Source: Pyrus communis (lineage: Eukaryota; Streptophyta; Magnoliopsida; Rosales; Rosaceae). Taken from it: a stretch of 64,000 nucleotides of DNA. The notes below the pieces were generated by a model. It was not told where the DNA came from and searched no databases. It was given only the letters and a program-made list of their open reading frames with translations. The translations under genes and the position numbers were made by a program. Numbering within the stretch: position 1 is the stretch's first letter; each line of letters begins with the position of its first letter. Below are positions 61,141 through 64,000 of this stretch, piece after piece. The DNA lies in NCBI RefSeq assembly GCF_963583255.1, contig NC_084807.1, positions 22,903,572 to 22,967,571 of the forward strand. The letters run 5' to 3'.

Positions 61141-61275
61141 GTTACATTTTGTGCTTATGAAATTAATAATGAGAATAAGACAATGGTAACCTTGCTTTAA
61201 CCGCCTATTCTATATAATATGAATGGCCATTTTAGCAAATTCATAGTCTCTTTAGACTCCAAGTTCTACCATGTT
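61140..61275 (+). promoter_or_regulatory. Orphan RING cassette promoter, copy 4
   Basis: Contains gagaataagacaatgg, ctttaaccgcctattc and tatataatatgaatgg (TATA near 61210), followed by caaattcatagtctctttag and an ATG (accatgtttgggct). No RING coding follows. It shows the cassette was duplicated again and then lost its gene body. Confidence 0.75.
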
Positions 61276-61489
61276 TGGGCTTTCTCTGGTCATACCTCAG
61301 GCTAAGGTTTTCGAGTCATCATGCGTGTGCTGCTATTGCACCGACTTTTTGAACCTCAACTTACTTTACTAGCTAGTATGCAGTAAGTTTGGTCATAGAC
61401 TAATGGTTTCACGATTCATCTCTCATATATTGCATAAGAATATCCGGGTCTCGTTTTCCACGAGGTTTTAATCAATCTAGCTTATGTTT

Positions 61490-61670
61490 ATGTCATGCGG
61501 AATATATATTTTTAATTGAAGCTTGCTGAATGCTTGATTGCGTTGTTGACTGCAGAACTCGCCGTGTGACCCATGCTTGACACATTGCTGCTTGCACTGG
61601 TGCGCCTTGTGCCAAGAGCACAGGGAGATGAAGGGACACCTCTCGGACAATGCTGTGATGCCAGTGAGGA
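61490..61670 (+). pseudogene. Isolated last exon of a PLAC8-family gene
   Basis: After an intron-like stretch ending ttgactgcag (acceptor at 61554-61555) comes coding for NSPCDPCLTHCCLHWCALCQ then EHREMKGHLSDNAVMPV, closely matching the last exon of plant PLAC8 (cysteine-rich, At2g37110-like) proteins. The frame then turns into unrelated residues at about 61663 and the conserved tail is missing. No upstream exons are found. A captured or orphan fragment with no obvious expression. Confidence 0.8.
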
Positions 61671-63782
61671 TTGGAGGCATCTTAAATTTAAAAAAAAATT
61701 CACTTCTAATTGGAGACATTGTTAATTTAAAAAGTTTATGGCTTCAATATGCAGGCAATGAAAGGCTTTTACTGTTTTCTTTCCCTCTCTATTCGATTTT
61801 TCCAATTGGTTATTTTGTAGAAGGCGAAATTTTGTAGAATGCACATTGTTTTCAGGAAGTGGATAACCCCAAAGATGTTAGGTTTAGTCACACTACAGTA
61901 TAACACAGGTCAATTGAAGGTAAGATGCCTTAAATAAGTTATGTTAGTATTATATAATCATACTTCTTCAGGTTTTTGTTATATGGAAACATTACATATT
62001 TATGGCATCAATGTTCTTTTTCTCAGCCGAGGAAAATTGTTAGAAATTGCAGAACTGTTGGGATCTTTTGCTACCATGTTTGAATTCCTAAAAATGAATC
62101 TCATATTCTTGAATCTTGCTCATTGAGTTGTTGCAGCCAACCCTCTAATTGTCAGTCTCTATTTATATTCAAACTTGTACTTTTATTCTTAATACATTCA
62201 ATTTATCCTCATAAACTATTGTGGGAATTATAATTCCCAATGATTGATATTGTGAAACAACTCTGCTGCTGTACTAGTTTTGTTTTCCTTCTCTTTTTTG
62301 TTTATAAAGTTCACAATTTTTCAAAAGAGACAACCCCTCTTTTAAAGCCACTACTGCTTCTCAATGTTAATCTTGTTTTTCTAGAGGCCACAATTGGTGA
62401 AAGGAAATTTGCAACTGTTGTCCGCGGATTAAATTTTCTTTTTCTTTTCTTGCTACAGCTGCTGCTCCACCGTTATTAACAGCCGTTAGCGGCGGTTGTT
62501 GGTCGTTGGGATTAGGTGAAATCTATTGATGAGCTAACTCAACTCTCTTCAGAACACAAGGCAGCCGGCAACCGCCGAAAGCCAATCACCGTGTCCACTG
62601 AAAATGTTGCAGAGTGCAGGAAGTTACGGATTTTCTGAGTTCTGAAAGCGAATTGAGAGTGCTGCAAATCGGAAATGATGTTACACGAGGATGTGCCTTT
62701 GGGGACAAGGAAGCGAAGGACGATACATATTGTTGTATAGTTACTAAGTAGTAATTATGTAAAGGCTGGTAGAATTGCATTTGTTTATTCTTTTTGCTCA
62801 TTGTTGCAATAAGAAGTATAAGACGAAGAGAAATAACAGGTTGGATGATATGAATTAGGATTTGCTGTTGTGGGTTCTTCTTGGTTGTGTCTCCTTTTTT
62901 TGTCACCCATTTCAAATGAGCCCAAAAAGAAAAGACAAGAAATGGGAGTGTAAAGGAAAACTAGAACAAGAAAGAACACGTTCTCGTTTGGTTTTGTTGT
63001 TCCAATATAAAGCTTTCATCTTTGTTTTAGTTTGTAGGTAGAAGTTGAAATCTGATTACAAGAATTGTGAGTGTAAAGCATAAGTGGCTCAAATTCACCT
63101 CTTATATTTTTTGGGTTTGTTTCTTTGATTTCTCAAATTTTTTTTTTCTGAGAATTGCTTATATTTAGCTTTGTACCTCGGTTTGTCGATTGAGATTATG
63201 ATACTTTGGTGTTGGATTGAAGCAAACTAAATCAGTTTAGTTTATTCTAAGCTGATCTAGCTTAGTTCCAGAAGTTACTCTAATCCAAGATAGTTCGGTG
63301 CTACAAACGCAGCCTAGGAGTGCTCCAATAGTGAAGATATCATGTGAGTCGTGAAAATGGTTGTTCCTATTTCCTTGGTCAATTTGTTTTATGTTTTTGT
63401 ACTTTAGTTGTAATATGTATGTTGAATGATGATGCAAGTTGAATGAAATTTTTTTTTTGCCAAAGTATTATTTAGGTTCATACGATAGTTTTCTTTAATT
63501 CAACAGAAATTGCATCGATATTTGTTTATTTACTTGTGGATCGTACAACCTAACTCATTAAAAGTAAGTAGCATATATACAGAATATACACCCCAAAATT
63601 TATACCAATTCTCGTTCTAGGTAAACAACATGCATGTGCCTTAATTAGATACCCATAACACGAAAAACTAGCAAATCACTAATGAAAACTGTAGTCAATT
63701 TTAAAAATAAATTTTTAAAACCCGCTCGAGCAGTGGGGGAGTCACATAGAGGTCAGGTGAGGCCTAAGCCCATCCTGGAATA
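61671..63782. other. Gene-poor region
   Basis: No supported gene. Short open frames near 62240 and 62586 lack conserved motifs and start at non-ATG or in low-complexity sequence. Confidence 0.4.
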
Positions 63783-64000
63783 TGCTGGTAACCTATACCT
63801 AGTTATTGTGGTTTTGCTCTCTTTGTTTTATTTACATGAGGGACAACATACTCTGATATTATGAAGAAAATTATGGTTTCGTTATAAAATTAATTTGTAA
63901 TATAAAAGTGGCCCAATTTTATTACTTTTACATGCAGGGTCCCTTATTTTTTTGACGTGAGATTCATACTCTCAACACATATAACATGGAATTCACCAAT
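63783..64000. repeat. Direct repeat, right copy (cut by window end)
   Basis: Aligns with 60753-60971 over its length, with moderate divergence. Continues past the right edge. Confidence 0.75.

Noticed and set aside
60753..64000. LTR retrotransposon bounded by the two direct repeats
   Set aside because: No primer-binding site, polypurine tract or gag/pol was found between, and no TG...CA ends; kept as a direct repeat only.

Overview
This window is plant nuclear DNA: AT-rich intergenic sequence, GT-AG introns, a plant-type histone H4 gene, three tRNA genes, a large non-RD LRR receptor kinase and dense short transposons. Several dispersed repeats and the protein sequences look like Rosaceae, most likely the apple/pear tribe. 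That placement is from memory of repeat style and protein similarity, not from a search. I see no bacterial or phage system, CRISPR array, rRNA or organellar operon.

Layout, left to right. 0-1 kb: first exon of an ARM-repeat-like protein gene leaving the window on the left (minus). 3.0-3.7 kb: intronless peroxisomal enoyl-CoA delta isomerase (minus), flanked on both sides by blocks of the same ~50-bp minisatellite. 4.3-6.0 kb: decayed zinc-knuckle (GIS2/CNBP-like) gene. 6.8-9.5 kb: six-exon ACT-domain-repeat protein (ACR9/ACR10 type). 11.4-11.7 kb: histone H4 with a histone octamer promoter motif. 12.8-16 kb: small mitochondrial ATP synthase subunit gene whose conserved N-terminus lies ~0.7 kb upstream of the rest of the reading frame. 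A truncated second copy of this locus is at 23.1-23.9 kb. Between the copies sit an intact class-XII-type LRR receptor kinase and a broken relative.

27.5-32.3 kb: tRNA-Lys and an 11-exon organellar methionyl-tRNA synthetase. 32.9-35.5 kb: 12-exon cytosolic UDP-glucuronate decarboxylase (UDP-xylose synthase). 37.4 kb: tRNA-His, preceded by a tandemly duplicated ~145-bp block rich in ACGT cores. 37.6-40.5 kb: nested transposon, a PIF/Harbinger-like element inside a long-TIR element, both with recognisable target-site duplications. 41.3-43.3 kb: OST4 gene (37-aa oligosaccharyltransferase subunit), with a tRNA-Arg(CCG) gene and a 73-bp minisatellite in its leader intron. 43.9-47.1 kb: UBE2G1-type ubiquitin-conjugating enzyme. 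47.6-48.3 kb: ~110-bp degenerate tandem array. 49.9-52.1 kb: protein with a C-terminal HSP20/alpha-crystallin-like domain.

52-64 kb is gene-poor. It holds a repeated RING-H2 (ATL-like) cassette: one intact gene, two broken copies and one orphan promoter, plus SINE-like insertions with clear target-site duplications, palindromic MITEs and an isolated PLAC8-family exon.

The genes are ordinary nuclear loci with individual promoters, not an operon. OST4 (N-glycosylation) and the UBE2G1-type E2 (family linked to ER-associated degradation) are neighbours in related ER pathways, but that adjacency may be chance. The unusual content is structural: segmental duplication with deletion, nested and dated transposon insertions, gene-flanking minisatellites, and repeated birth and decay of RING and receptor-kinase genes.
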